Assembly: GCA_025174535.1 (NCBI GenBank)
Contig: JALBUN010000018.1
Span: forward strand, 815,001 to 879,000
Direction: 5' to 3'
From: Cantharellus purpuraceus
Lineage: Eukaryota; Basidiomycota; Agaricomycetes; Cantharellales; Hydnaceae
DNA: 64,000 nucleotides
The first letter of the stretch is position 1; each line of letters opens with the position of its first letter. A model generated the notes under the pieces. That model was not told the origin of the DNA, ran no database searches, and saw nothing but the letters and a program-made list of their open reading frames with translations. The translations under genes and the position numbers were made by a program. Below are positions 11,519-23,607 of the stretch, in pieces.

Positions 11519-12045
11519 TGTTATGACTATATTCATTAACATCCAGATCCCTGTCCGATCCCCTCAGATCCCCGTGCATATGAAATCTATACTCCATTTG
11601 GAAACCACCATCTCCATCTACCTGTCCGATTGTCACCGCTGATTCCACCCATCCGTCTCCGGTTCCGATTGATGCATCAGCATCACCATAGGAACCTGGA
11701 CATCCATCCCCGTCGGACTCGGACATACTCATGTAAGGCCGTCAGCCTCGGAGACCCATCACCGGAGTAATTATTATTAGATTTCAAAATATGTATTTAA
11801 GTTGCCCAACTGGGGACTTCATTCCCCAGTTCGAATATTGAATCATGCCTAGTTCCTAAGTCCGATCCTAACTCTTTAAGTCATACTCCGTCTCCGAAAT
11901 CTCGGACACCGGTATTAGTGAGGGCGCAGCACATAAGCTGAAGCCAAGTCCATCCCGACCCCCACGACGTACTCCGACTCCAACCCAACCTCCGACCCGA
12001 ACTCCGACCCAATCTCCGACCCCCAATCGGACCTAGTGCATAACA
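11519..12045 (+). repeat. Gypsy-1 3' LTR (left arm)
   Basis: 527-bp LTR, TG...CA, followed by target duplication CTAAT at 12046-12050. Confidence 0.95.
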
Positions 12046-12386
12046 CTAATGCTCTTCATCTCATGCTGATTGCACATGATGCTCAGTCAATCTTGTGATT
12101 GACTGGTGGGTTTCATGCTGCTCCATGCTGTGTGATGCCCTGGTAGAGGTATTGCTACTTCTACTTGTGCTCATTTCTTGAGCACATTCCTTCCCTTTAG
12201 GAACATTGGAGGCATTTACCAACTGTCTCCTTCTTTCTTTTCTTATCAAAGAACCGCTCAATGAGGGGTTCTTGTTTGACAGATGATCTATTGTATGATC
12301 ATCTGTGTAGTCTTGCAACTGTGACAACTCTCTCCTAGAGTCTTCCTTAGAAGAAGTCCCTATGACTTCTCTAGGATCTAGCTCCC
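12046..12386 (-). pseudogene. Unknown retroelement-like ORF, 5' part (left arm)
   Basis: Open frame rich in Ser, Arg and Glu (for example SNKNPSLSGSLIRKERRRQL). It reaches back into the adjoining old LTR. It is the upstream portion of the ORF split by Gypsy-1, and joining to 3820-4149 needs one frame change. No domain recognised. Mirror copy 15902-16242. Confidence 0.45.
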
Positions 12387-12832
12387 TGTTATGACTATAT
12401 TCATTAACACCCAGATCCCTACACATATGAAATCTATACTCCATTTGGAAACTGTCACATCTCCATCAGTCCATCTGATTGTCACTGTTGATTTTGCTCA
12501 TCCATCTCTGGTTCTGATTGATGCATCAGCATCACCATAGGAACCCAGACATCCATCCCCATTGGACTCAGACATATTCATAAAAGGCTATTGGCCTCAG
12601 AGATCCATCACCAGAGTAATTATTATTAGATTCCAAATATGTATTTAAGTCATACTACTGGGGACTTCATTCCCCAGTTCAAATATTGAATCACATCTAG
12701 CTCCTAAGTCCAATCCAAACTATCTGAGTCCTACTCCATCTCTGAAATCTCAGACACAGGTATTAGTGAGGGCACAGCACATAAGCTGAAGCCAAGTCTG
12801 TTCCGACCCCCATGACACACCCCAACTCCCAC
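12387..12832 (+). repeat. Degenerate Gypsy-1-type LTR, cut at palindrome junction
   Basis: CpG-poor diverged LTR of the Gypsy-1 family that stops at base 12832. Its mirror copy in the right arm continues to a complete LTR (15388-15901), so the left arm ends inside this LTR. Confidence 0.9.
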
Positions 12833-13341
12833 CCCCCATTTTGTTTTTATCACAAGTTTCTTTCCCAGGATTCACATGATTCAGGACTTTTATCCCATGC
12901 TCTTAGGACACATATCTTGTATAAAACATGCCTAGCTTTATATGAAATGGACCAGAGAATTTCCTCTCACTTGTATTTGTTGTCTTGTGTCTGAACTATT
13001 CATTTCTGGAATAACTCCAGAACAAACTTGAATTTCATCAAACATTTGCAGACTCTTCTAAAGTATTGCAGTATCTATTCAAATCCCAGTTTTCAAAGCC
13101 TAAGCTCCACTGGTTGATCTTCTATTAAGCATTTACTCACATTCAAGTTATTTGCTCCTGATCCCTGCTCAAACTGTCAATATCTAGACAAGGACCACAT
13201 CAAATCTCATCAAACTTTGTACGAAGATACTCCCAAGATATATCTTCAATTTGAATATGCATACACCCAGTTCCCATCACTTCCTCTGTCACTATTGAAA
13301 TCTACTCTCCACACCCCCCCAGCAAGGCAAAATTTCCAACA
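12833..13341 (-). repeat. LTR-4 fragment
   Basis: About 510 bp matching 33947-34455 in inverted orientation. On the minus strand it begins TGTTGGAAATTTTGCC. It is cut at the palindrome junction. It adjoins old gag sequence at 13342. Confidence 0.7.
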
Positions 13342-14002
13342 GTTCAGAGTGCTCTTGCAAGCTCCAGAGTTGTTGCCAGAACCAGAGTTGTTCTGACTGG
13401 GACTGGATGTGGTGGTATTGCCAGTGTTTGACTTCTGGCCGGAGTTGTTGGTGGTCTTCTTATTGGACCCCTTGTTGGACTTGGGGGTCTTGTCTGATGA
13501 TTTGTCTGACTTGTTGTTAGTTGAATTTTTGCGGGAGACCTTGGATTGACTAGTAATGGGTGTTGATGGATTGGGTGAGCTTGCAAAGGTTAACCAGAGT
13601 ATCCAGCTTACCAACATGTGATATCTCATCCTTGATGCAGGATGGAAGGCCAACATAAAATTGGAGTACAGTGTTGCCCTATTGGACCTTTGGAGCTAGC
13701 TGCTGGAAACTCACAATGTATTTTGTAATTTTCCTTCATCTGAAGTTGATTGAGTTCATTCTCAGTATCGGCCTCAGGGTTGTAGGGACTGAAATTTGTC
13801 CAGAGTTCAGAGATGAAGTTGGAGTAGTCCTCTGACTATATCAGGTCATTGGAGTCATCCATGAGTGCTGGCTTGAAGTAGTCCAGCATGGTGCTCTTGA
13901 GATAGGACATGGCAAAAGTGACCTTTGCCCAATCAGATATAAAAGTGTCAGGGTGGTCATGGAAGTTCAACTGGCATTGCACCTGGAATGGTTAGAGTTT
14001 GC
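13342..14002 (-). pseudogene. gag: Old Gypsy-1-type gag relic, distal part
   Basis: Diverged copy of the gag segment corresponding to about 4990-5640 of the left element. Ser/Asn/Lys-rich linker residues are readable (NNKSDKSSDKTPKSNKG). CpG is almost absent and stop codons occur. It keeps CAA at a codon that is TGA in the younger elements. Confidence 0.8.
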
Positions 14003-14575
14003 TGTTACATCCTGTAACACCACATCTGATCTCTAGACTCCACCTCCATCAACTCCAAACTCCATTATTGTTCTCCTTATAAGTAGTTTCTTATGGGTCA
14101 CAACAAACCTTCTTCTTTCATATTGCTTAGTATTAGTTTGGACTTGGGTCCAAACTCCAAACTCCTTTCTGTGTTGTACTTCATATCCATCTTATTTTAT
14201 TGTCTTATCACTTTTAGTTTTATCATTCAATTTTCCACATACTTATACAGGCTACTCCCTGTCTGTTACAGTAGTTCATATATCGACTAAGATTTGCCCC
14301 ATCAGCTTCTTGGTTGCTAGCTTCTTGACAAGTACTTTCTTGACAAGTCAAACTCTGGATCCTTGATCCAACTCCATACTCCAAACTCCAAAATATTGGA
14401 CCAGTGTTCTGAGGGGGTGCAACATACAAGTTGAAGCCAAGTCCACTCAATCTGACTCAATTGTTATTGCCCCATTCTGTCTCTGGTTGAACTGGAACAG
14501 TAAAGCCCCCTCCCCTTCATCACAAGCATCCAAACTCTGGTTACTCCATTGCCTCTAGTTTCCCAGCCCTTAACA
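14003..14575. repeat. Solo LTR (LTR-5) nested in old gag
   Basis: 573 bp, TGTTACATCC...CCCTTAACA, flanked by TTTGC (13998-14002) and TTTGT (14576-14580), a near-identical 5-bp target duplication. Removing it restores continuity with the intact gag sequence. Orientation was not resolved. Confidence 0.75.
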
Positions 14576-14792
14576 TTTGTGCAGATCGGAGCTGTTGAAG
14601 GGGTCAGGTTCTTGGACCTTGGTCTGGGACTTAGGAGCTTGTGGAATACAGATGCTGCTGGCAAGCAGGGAGATGGCTTGCACCAGATTCAGGGAGGGTG
14701 GGGTGTCCTTCTCTTCATCAACAGCCTCTATGTGGCCCATCAGCTCTTCAATAACCTCAGGGATGGTGTCAATGCTGGGAGCAGGCACCTTG
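14576..14792 (-). pseudogene. gag: Old gag relic, middle part
   Basis: Encodes a segment aligned with about residues 10-80 of Gypsy-1 Gag (PSIDTIPEVIEELMGHIEAV). The frame is open over about 70 residues. At the codon equivalent to TGA 4927 it reads CAA. Confidence 0.8.
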
Positions 14793-15321
14793 TGTTACGC
14801 ACTAGGTCTGATTGGGGGTCGGAGATTGGATCGGAGGTTGGGTCGGAGGTTGGGTCGGAGTCGGAGTACGTCGTGGGGGTCGGAACGGACTTGGCTTCAG
14901 CTTATGTGTTGTGCCCTCACTAATACCGGTGTCCAAGATTTCGGAGACGGAGTACGACTTAGAGAGTTAGGATCGGACTTAGGAGCTAGGCGTGATTCGA
15001 TATTTGAACTGGGGAATGAAGTCCCCAGTCAGGCAACTTAAATACATATTTTGAAATCTAATAATAATTACTCCGGTGATGGGTCTCCGAGGCCGACAGC
15101 CTTACATGAGTATGTCTGAGTCCAACAGGGACGGATGTCCAGGTTCCTATGGTGATGCTGGTGCATCAATCAGAACCGGAGATGGATGGGCGGAATCGGC
15201 GGTGACAATCGGACAGGTAAATGGAGACGTAGCGGTTTCCAAATGGAGTATAGATTTCATTTGCACGGGGATCTGAGTGGATCGGACAGGGATCTGGTCG
15301 TTAATGAATATAGTCATAACA
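14793..15321 (-). repeat. Gypsy-1 solo LTR nested in old gag
   Basis: 529 bp with the termini of the Gypsy-1 LTR and an exact 5-bp target duplication CCTTG at 14788-14792 and 15322-15326. No internal region remains, which is typical of LTR-LTR recombination. Confidence 0.92.
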
Positions 15322-15387
15322 CCTTGGTGGTTTGTGTGCATTCAAATTGGCAGTGGGATAGAAGTGAGTGTGGCAGTTCAAATATAC
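15322..15387 (-). pseudogene. gag: Old gag relic, start
   Basis: First 60 bp or so of gag and leader of the old element, between the nested solo LTR and its own 5' LTR. It matches the sequence around 23545-23607 of the intact element. Confidence 0.7.
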
Positions 15388-15901
15388 TGTTATGTGCTAG
15401 TCTGGTGGGGGAGGGGGGTCAGAGCTTGGGGTCAGAGTTTGGGGTTGGAGTCAGAGTGGGAGTTGGGGTGTGTCATGGGGGTCGGAACAGACTTGGCTTC
15501 AGCTTATGTGCTGTGCCCTCACTAATACCTGTGTCTGAGATTTCAGAGATGGAGTAGGACTCAGATAGTTTGGATTGGACTTAGGAGCTAGATGTGATTC
15601 AATATTTGAACTGGGGAATGAAGTCCCCAGTAGTATGACTTAAATACATATTTGGAATCTAATAATAATTACTCTGGTGATGGATCTCTGAGGCCAATAG
15701 CCTTTTATGAATATGTCTGAGTCCAATGGGGATGGATGTCTGGGTTCCTATGGTGATGCTGATGCATCAATCAGAACCAGAGATGGATGAGCAAAATCAA
15801 CAGTGACAATCAGATGGACTGATGGAGATGTGACAGTTTCCAAATGGAGTATAGATTTCATATGTGTAGGGATCTGGGTGTTAATGAATATAGTCATAAC
15901 A
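15388..15901 (-). repeat. 5' LTR of old Gypsy-1-type element
   Basis: 514-bp diverged, CpG-poor LTR (TGTTATGTGC...GTCATAACA in plus orientation). It spans the boundary between spacer and right arm, showing which side of the palindrome keeps the ancestral arrangement. Confidence 0.9.
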
Positions 15902-16242
15902 GGGAGCTAGATCCTAGAGAAGTCATAGGGACTTCTTCTAAGGAAGACTCTAGGAGAGAGTTGTCACAGTTGCAAGACTACACAGATGATCATACAATAG
16001 ATCATCTGTCAAACAAGAACCCCTCATTGAGCGGTTCTTTGATAAGAAAAGAAAGAAGGAGACAGTTGGTAAATGCCTCCAATGTTCCTAAAGGGAAGGA
16101 ATGTGCTCAAGAAATGAGCACAAGTAGAAGTAGCAATACCTCTACCAGGGCATCACACAGCATGGAGCAGCATGAAACCCACCAGTCAATCACAAGATTG
16201 ACTGAGCATCATGTGCAATCAGCATGAGATGAAGAGCATTAG
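15902..16242 (+). pseudogene. Unknown retroelement-like ORF, 5' part (right arm)
   Basis: Mirror of 12046-12386 and identical in its open frame. It ends at the Gypsy-1 target duplication ATTAG (16238-16242). Confidence 0.45.
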
Positions 16243-16769
16243 TGTTATGCACTAGGTCCGATTGGGGGTCGGAGATTGGGTCGGAGTTCGGGTCGGAGGT
16301 TGGGTTGGAGTCGGAGTACGTCGTGGGGGTCGGGATGGACTTGGCTTCAGCTTATGTGCTGCGCCCTCACTAATACCGGTGTCCGAGATTTCGGAGACGG
16401 AGTATGACTTAAAGAGTTAGGATCGGACTTAGGAACTAGGCATGATTCAATATTCGAACTGGGGAATGAAGTCCCCAGTTGGGCAACTTAAATACATATT
16501 TTGAAATCTAATAATAATTACTCCGGTGATGGGTCTCCGAGGCTGACGGCCTTACATGAGTATGTCCGAGTCCGACGGGGATGGATGTCCAGGTTCCTAT
16601 GGTGATGCTGATGCATCAATCGGAACCGGAGACGGATGGGTGGAATCAGCGGTGACAATCGGACAGGTAGATGGAGATGGTGGTTTCCAAATGGAGTATA
16701 GATTTCATATGCACGGGGATCTGAGGGGATCGGACAGGGATCTGGATGTTAATGAATATAGTCATAACA
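16243..16769 (-). repeat. Gypsy-1 3' LTR (right arm)
   Basis: 527-bp mirror of 11519-12045. Confidence 0.93.
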
Positions 16770-16871
16770 GTATCTCCCCATTTAAGGCTGAGCCCCTGAG
16801 GCCTCATGTCCGTGGATTGAATAGGTGAGACGGTTGGGTGCAGTTGGAGTTATACTGGGGGTCTGGAGACG

Positions 16872-16880
16872 TATAAAAGG
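16872..16880 (+). promoter_or_regulatory. TATA box of the antisense gene (right arm)
   Basis: TATAAAAGG, 30 bp before the Met at 16911. Conserved in both arms although flanking bases differ. Confidence 0.5.
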
Positions 16881-16910
16881 AGGGGCATGATTGAGGTCTT
16901 ATCCTCAACG

Positions 16911-18600
16911 ATGTCAAACCCTTTGGCAAGCATGAGTGTGGCCGAGCTGGAGCAGCTGCTCTTGGCCCGATGGAAAGAAGAGGAAGAGGAGTGGAAACGG
17001 AAAGAGGAAGAGGAAGTGGAATGGAGACGGAAGGAGGAGGAGGAGGCAGAACGGAGACGGAAGGAGGAGGAGGAGGCAGAACGGAGACACAAGGAGGAGG
17101 AGGAGGCGGAATGGAGATGCAAGGAGGAGGAGGAGGCAGAATGGAGATGCAAGGAGGAGGAGCAGAGGTGGAAAGAGGCAGTGGAGACGGAAGGAGGAGG
17201 AGGCAAAAGCCGAGAGAGCTCGCAGGGTAAAGGAACTTGCAGCCGCGATGGAGGCCACGAGACTAAAGGAAGTGGAGGAGCAGGTGCATGAGCTAGAGGC
17301 CGCCATGGAGGTAGAGGAGGAGGTGACCAGGGCAGGGGGAACCAGCCACCCAGGAAGTCCAAGTGTGCCAATACGGACAGGGACCCCTGAGGTCGCCATC
17401 ATCTCCGTTATGTGGACGGAGACAACTCGCCCGACAACTGTCACTGCGGTTGACTCGCCCTTACATCTGTGGGTACGGCCATTATTTGGGTTGGGTGCGG
17501 CTGAGGAAGATGAAGCGGTGGAGGCGGAGAGAGCGGAGGTGGAGGTGGATCCAGATGCCAATATGGAGCTCAACGCAAATGCAGAGCCCAAGGTGGGTAT
17601 GGACGTCAGGACGGATGTGGAGCCGGATCCAACTTCAAATTGTTACAAGGAGATGGCTTGGGTAGCCATGGTAGAGGCTCGCAAAAGACCGGAGCTCTAT
17701 GCCGCTACCACCAAGAAGAATCTTGACATTGCAGTCTTTTCATTGAAGGCGCACCCAAGTGCTGATACGGAGAAGTGGGAGGCGGACCGGAGGGTCATAT
17801 GGTGCAAGGCGGAGAGTCACGTGTTGGCGACCCGTAAGAAGGAGCTGCGTGTCGCTAGATTGGCGATCCAGCTTCGCAAGCGTGAGATGGAGAAGGCAGC
17901 AGCGGAACAGCAGGACAAGGAGGAGGAGAGGGAACATTTGGAGGCCACAGTGAGAAGGGGCAGACCACCCAAGGCTCTGGCTCCAACGGAGCCATTCAGC
18001 GGGCCAGGCGTAACATGTGATTTGTGTCGTGATGCGGGCGTGGAGTGCGTGTGGCCTACTGGCCCAACTCATCGCCTTCGGTCCTGCGATCGTTGTTGGG
18101 GTCAGAAAGGAGGGTGTAGGATCAATGGAAAGTTTGATCCCCAGAGTTGGAGCATCAAGCCCTGACTAGTGGTACAAGGAGGGGCAGAGAAAGAGTCAGA
18201 AGGTCGTCCAACCAAAAAGCAGCAGATGGAGACAGGTGCTGTGGCAGCTGGGGGTAGCGGTGTTGGATCAGAAGGGGCAACGACCGGTGCAGGTATGGGG
18301 CGCGTCTCTGCGCCCAATAGTACCGTGGGCCAGCTGATTCGGCTAGTTAACCTTCAGTCGGAGCACCTCCGGCGGATGGAGGGGTTGCTAGTGGACTTGG
18401 TGAAGACAATGAAATGGAAGGAGGTTCTGGAGGGTTGGCGGACAGCCGAGTTACGTCGGTTGCGGAAGTTCATGGCCCCTTTTGACAAGGATTCAGACAT
18501 GGGGATGAGAAAGATTGGGTGTCAGATGTAGAGAGTGATGATGAGTCGGAGACAGAGCCTGAGGTAGATAAGGGGAAGGGAAAAAGGAAACGCAATGTAT
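16911..18600 (+). pseudogene. Antisense passenger gene, damaged copy
   Basis: Same gene as 9683-11378, with TATA box, coiled-coil repeats and the six-cysteine cluster (18015-18117). This copy has one fewer Glu in one KEEE repeat. It carries a TGA at 18163-18165 where the left copy has CGA (Arg), and a one-base deletion with clustered substitutions near 18478-18510. It is therefore truncated after the Cys cluster. Confidence 0.6.
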
Positions 18601-18750
18601 AAAATAAAAATAAAAATGATTATAAATTTTGGAGTGGAAAAGAAATGAGTCAGAGTGATTCCTTTGGAGCTTTTTGGGCAGGCTTGTAATTTCCCTTGTG
18701 ACTTGTAATAAAATGATGTGAAATAATAGAATTAGCATTAGCAATTGAAC

Positions 18751-20368
18751 TTAAAGATTCATAAGAGGGCCAGGTTTGTCTGGATAAGCGGAGTGAAAGT
18801 CGGAGACAGATTCAGATGTGTGATCAAGTTTGGATGCAGAGATCCATGAGGACTCTTCATCGGTGCCTTCATATCCAGTCCATTTGACTAAGTACTGGAG
18901 CTTGCACTTGTATCGGCGGTCGATCCTCGAGTCCAGGATCTCAGAGACCTCATATTCATTGTCTCCTTTGATGGTGATTGGGGGAGGTGGAGGTTGTGTG
19001 CAACCAGAGATCTCGTTCATAGTAGCGGGTTTGAGCATTGATATATGGAAAACCAGATGAACTGCTCGGAAGTGGTCTGGGAGGCGGAGGGTGAAGGACC
19101 TGCTGCCTGCGCGAGCAATGACCTCATAAGGACCTAAGTATTTCTCAGAGAGTTTCTTCGATGGACAGGTGGTCCGGAAGTGTTCAGCCTTAACAAATAC
19201 TTTGTCTCCGATTTGCAGGTCCGGAGCCAGAATGCGGCGTCGGTCTGCAGAGACTTGATATTGTTTCTGGGCATCAGAGATTGTTTCTGGGCATCAGAGA
19301 TGGTTTCTCGGAGATGTTGGTGTAGTTGATCAAGGTCGGTTATGAATTGGCAGGCTTTGGTGGAGGCAAGTTCTTTCTCAGGGTGGATGGAGATGTTCGG
19401 ATGGTAGCCTTTATTAGCAAAGAACGGAGAGATGCCAGTAGTCGCATTCAGCGCGTTGTTGTAGGCAAACTCTGCTATTGGAAGTAGGTCAGCCCAGTTG
19501 TCTTGTTGATAGTTACAATAGATTCGGAGGTATTGTTCCAGGGACTGATTCATTCGTTCTGTTTGTCCGTCTCCTTCAGGGTGGTATCCGGAGGTGAAAT
19601 GAAGCTTCATGTCGAGAGCCTTTCCTAATGTGTGGAAGAAGGAGGACACGAACTCCAAGCCCCGATCGGACGTGACATGCGATGGGACTCCGTGTTTGGA
19701 GAATACGTGGAGAATAAACAATTTAGCTAGCGAGGCGGAGGTGATGGTGTCATGTGTCAGAATGAATAGTGACTGTTTGGTGAACCTGTCGACAATCACG
19801 AGTATGGTGTCATATCCGAGTGATGGGGGGAGTTTCTATGAAATCCATGGAGATGGAGTTCCATGGTTGTTCCGGGACCGGAAGTTGCTTAAGCGTTCCA
19901 TAGGGTTTGTGCCTTTGTGATTTTGAGCGCATACACGTGGTGCAGGAGTTACAGTAGTGTTGAATGTATTCTCGCATTTTTGGCCATACATAGTCCCGTC
20001 GGATTAATCCTTGTGTGTGATTTTGCCTGAAATGGCCCGAGATTGGGTGATCATGATAATACTGCAAAACTCGGAGTCGGAGACCATTGGCATTGGGGAT
20101 GTATATCCGGTTGTTGTGTCGGAGGTGTCCTTTGGGGTCAAGTGACCATTTTGGATCGGAAGGGTTGTCCAAGTGTTTAACTGCAACAGGATCGGATTGG
20201 AGTGATGAGCAGATGTCGGAGCAGAGTTGGTCAATGTCCATAATGGTGACAGCTCGGAGGGTGGGAGTCATGAGGGTGGATGCTCATAGGGATGATGCCA
20301 GCTGCTCGTTAGTAAACACAGGGCAAAAGTTGTGAGGGTTTATAGTGGCATAGTCGCTATTCCCCTCT
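18751..20368 (-). pseudogene. Gypsy-1 integrase and chromodomain (right copy)
   Basis: Mirror of 7915-9534. The chromodomain frame 18751-19038 is open. The integrase core is split by a 2-bp deletion near 19840 just after the first catalytic Asp region. The 20-bp tandem duplication that breaks the C-terminal part is also present (about 19260-19300). Confidence 0.9.
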
Positions 20369-22405
20369 TTAGGGTAGACATCTAGTTAAAGCATCAGGCT
20401 TTGCTCCAAGTCGACCTGGGCGGAAACGGATTATGAGATTGAACTGAGATAGGTATTCAGACCATTGGACTTGTCTCCAGGTGAGCAGTTTCATTGTGGA
20501 GAAGTATTCCAAGTTCTTGTGGTCCGTTATGATGTCCACTGGATCGGAGGGGCCTTCAAGGTAGTGTCTCCATATCCGGAAGGCTTCATATATGGCAAGG
20601 AGCTCTTTGTCATGGACGTCATAGTTCAGTTTGGGGGGCGTAAATGTACATGAGTGAAAAGCGATTGGATGGACTTGTCTGTCGTCTGGAGAGATGATGG
20701 ACAGGATCGCGGCAAGTGCATAGTCGGAGGTGTCGGTCTCTAATAGGATAGGAACATCTGGAACCCAATGAGTCAGTATCAGAGCCGAAGTAAAGGCCTT
20801 TTTCAAGGTCTCAAAGCTCTGTCTACATTCGTCGGTGAAATTCCATTGGATACCCTTCCTAGTGAGTCGGGTGAGCGGAACAGTGATATCGGAGTAGCCA
20901 TGAATGAAGCGGCGGTAGAAGTTGGTGAACCCTAGGAAGGACTGTACGTCCTTGACTTTCCATGGTTCCGGCCATTCCTGTATAGCTTTGATTTTGTCAT
21001 CGGACATTGTCAGTCCTGCCAGGGAGAGGATATAGCCTAGGTATTCGACCGAGTCAGAGTGGAATTCGCATTTGTCAGCGTGGGCGAAGAGGCCATGTTT
21101 TCAGAGACGTTGGAGTACCTCTCGGACATGTGTCCGATGTTCTTCTTCATTGTCTGAATATACCAAAATGTTGTCTAAGTAAACAAGGACGGTCACATCA
21201 AGGAGGTCGGCGAAGGTATCATTCATGAACCTCTGGAAGGTGGCCGGAGCATTGGTTAGTCTGAAGGGCATGACACACCACTCGAAAGATCCATATCGTG
21301 TGTGGAAGGTCATTTTCCATTCGTCACCTTCTTGGATGTAGACTAGATGGTAAGCATGTTGGAGATCTATTTTGGAATAGATCTTAGCCTTTCGAGGACT
21401 TTTGAGTAGGTCTGAGGTGCGGGGTATTGGGTATTGGTCTTTTTTGGTGATCTTGTTGAGTCCACAGAAGTCAATGCATAGACGGAGTGATCCGTCCTTT
21501 TTGCGGACAAATAGGACCGGTGCTCCGTGAGGAATGGGCGGATGAAGCCTGTAGCCAAGTTCTCATCTATGAATGTTCAGAGAGCCAGTAGCTCTTTTTG
21601 GGATAGCAAGTAGATAGGGCCAAGCGGAGGGGTGGAGTTGTCATCCAGTTTGATCTTGAGATCATATGGTCGGTGTTCTGCTAGGGAGTCAGCTTTAGAC
21701 TTGCTGAACACGTCGGCAAACTCATGATACTCCTTAGGGACCATAGAGAGGTCTGGTGGCGTTGATCGGGCGGAACGAGTGGCAAGGAATATTGGATCAG
21801 AGAGGTGAACCTGGAATGTGTGAGAACCATCCAGCTTGCTTAGTCTGGCGAAGACCATAGCATCCACCATTGATATAAACGGAGGGGTAGACGGAGTATC
21901 TATCGGAGCAGAGTCAGCGGAGGTGGAAGATAGTTTTGCACCTAAAGTTGCTGGTGACGTCGGGGATGACACAGCCTGTGCTGGAGAACGGAATGTGATA
22001 TGGCCCAATGCCCAGTCAATCAACGGATTGTAGCAGGTGAGCCAGTTATGTCCAAGAACCACAGAACAGCTGGAGTCAAGCAGAGTAACATAGAATGTAA
22101 GGTTCTGGATTTCTCTGGCGGAAAAACAGATAGACAGATCTATAGCTCGTGAAATAACAGCATTAGTAGTGCCATCAAATAATCGGAGTGGTATCGGAGT
22201 TATGGTGTATGTATGGAGTTTATGTAAATCAGAAAAAGCAGAATTGAGGAAACAGTGAGTAGAACCGGAGTCAATTAATGCTTGAATAGCGGTATCGGGA
22301 ATGGAGTCGGAGTAGACGAGGAGGGTAAGGGAGTCGGAGTGGGAAAGAGCAGATGCGTTCAGGTGGACCTCGTTTGTCATACAGGGAGTTCCAATGCAGC
22401 CCTCA
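20369..22405 (-). pseudogene. pol: Gypsy-1 protease, RT, RNase H (right copy)
   Basis: Mirror of 5878-7914, with the same TGA codons, frameshift and YLDN active-site change. Differences include Leu for Pro in the RNase H region (near 20780) and retention of CGC, where the left copy has CAT, near 21508. Confidence 0.9.
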
Positions 22406-23575
22406 GCCCGTATGGAGGCTATAGGACTGCTTACTATTTTTTGGGTCCGTTGCTTTTGCATCGGACTTGTCCATCGTGGCGTTGGCGGCACGGCCTTTTG
22501 CCTTTGCTGCAGATGAGGTTGCCTTGTTACAATCCTTGGCTTGGTGGCCAGGCTTTCCGCAGAACAGACAGAGGTTGTTGTCCATGCAGCACTGGCGTTC
22601 CTGCTGGGTAAGTTTTCCATCCTTCCCCAGCTTGGTGGAGAGGTCTGGAGTACTCTTGCAAGCTCCAGAGTTATTGCTGGTGCTGGAATTGTTCTGACCG
22701 GAACTGGAAGCAGCACCATTACCAGTGTTTGACTTCTGGCCTGAGTTGGTGGTGGTCCTCTTATCAGACCCCTTGTTGGACTTTGGGGTCTTGTCTGATG
22801 ATTTGTCTGATTTGTTGTTGGCCGAATTTTCGCGGGAGACCTCAGATTGATGTTCCCAATAACAGGCATCGATGGATTGGGTGAGCTTGCGGAGGTTAAC
22901 CAAAGTATCTGGTTTACCGACGCGTGATATCTCATCCTTGATGCGGGATGGGAGTCCAATGTAAAATTGGCATCGGAGTGTGGCGTCGCCCCATTGGACT
23001 TTTGGGGCTAGCTGCTGGAAACTCACAATGTATTTTGCAATTTTGTGATTTTCCTTCATCCGAAGTCAATCGAGTTCATTCTTGGCATCAGCCTTGGGGT
23101 TGTAAGGACCAAAATTGGTCCAAAGTTCGGAGATGAAGTCGGAGTAGTCCTCTGACCATATCAGGTCATCGGAGTCGTCCATGAGCACTGGCTCAAAGTA
23201 GTCCAGTGCAGTGCCCTTGAGATAGGACATGGCGAAGGTGACCTTTGCCCGATCAGATGTGAATGCATTGGGGCGGTCATGGAAATTCAACCAGCATTGC
23301 ACCAAGAACGGCTGGAGCTTTCGTGGATCGGAGCCATTGAAGGGGTCGGGTTCTCAGACCTTGGTCCAGGACTTAGGGGCTTGTGGGTTACAGATGCTGC
23401 TGGCGAGCAGGGAGATGGCTTGCACCAGATTTGGAGAGGGCGGGGTGTCGTCTTCTTCATTGACGGCCTCTATGTGATCCATCAGTTCTTTGACAACCTC
23501 GGGGATGGTGTCGATGCTGGGAGGGGGCACCTTGACGGTTCGTGCGCGTTTGGAATTGGCAGTGGATCGTGGCAT
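22403..23575 (-). pseudogene. gag: Gypsy-1 gag (right copy)
   Basis: Mirror of 4708-5880, with the same two in-frame TGA codons and the intact CCHC knuckle. Confidence 0.9.
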
Positions 23576-23607
23576 TGGTAGGAGTGAGTATGGCAGTTTG
23601 AATATAC

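Larger units (their letters stand above)
4150..12045 (+). mobile_element. Gypsy-1 chromovirus, complete copy (left arm)
   Basis: Ty3/Gypsy LTR retrotransposon with LTRs at 4150-4675 and 11519-12045, flanked by the 5-bp target duplication CTAAT (4145-4149 and 12046-12050). The order is gag, protease, reverse transcriptase, RNase H, integrase with GPY/F motif, chromodomain, then a long antisense gene, then the 3' LTR. A C-terminal chromodomain defines the chromovirus clade, which uses it to target chromatin. Five in-frame TGA codons, frameshifts and a mutated RT active site make this copy non-autonomous. Confidence 0.95.
1..12832. repeat. Left arm of giant inverted repeat
   Basis: Base n of this arm pairs with base about 28284-n of the right arm over its whole length. 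The constant drifts only between 28283 and 28289, so just a handful of 1-3 bp indels separate the arms (near 4650, 8455, 9800, 11215 and 11425). Scattered substitutions also occur. The arm continues past the left window edge, so its true length is unknown. It holds a Copia-1 copy (minus), a complete Gypsy-1 (plus) and part of an older LTR. Identity was judged by eye. Confidence 0.97.
12833..15455. other. Palindrome spacer
   Basis: 2623 bp between the arms. It is contiguous with the right arm: the LTR 15388-15901 crosses the spacer/right-arm boundary without a break. The left boundary at 12832/12833 is therefore the novel joint. Contents are listed separately: an LTR-4 piece, an old gag, and two nested solo LTRs. 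Confidence 0.9.
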
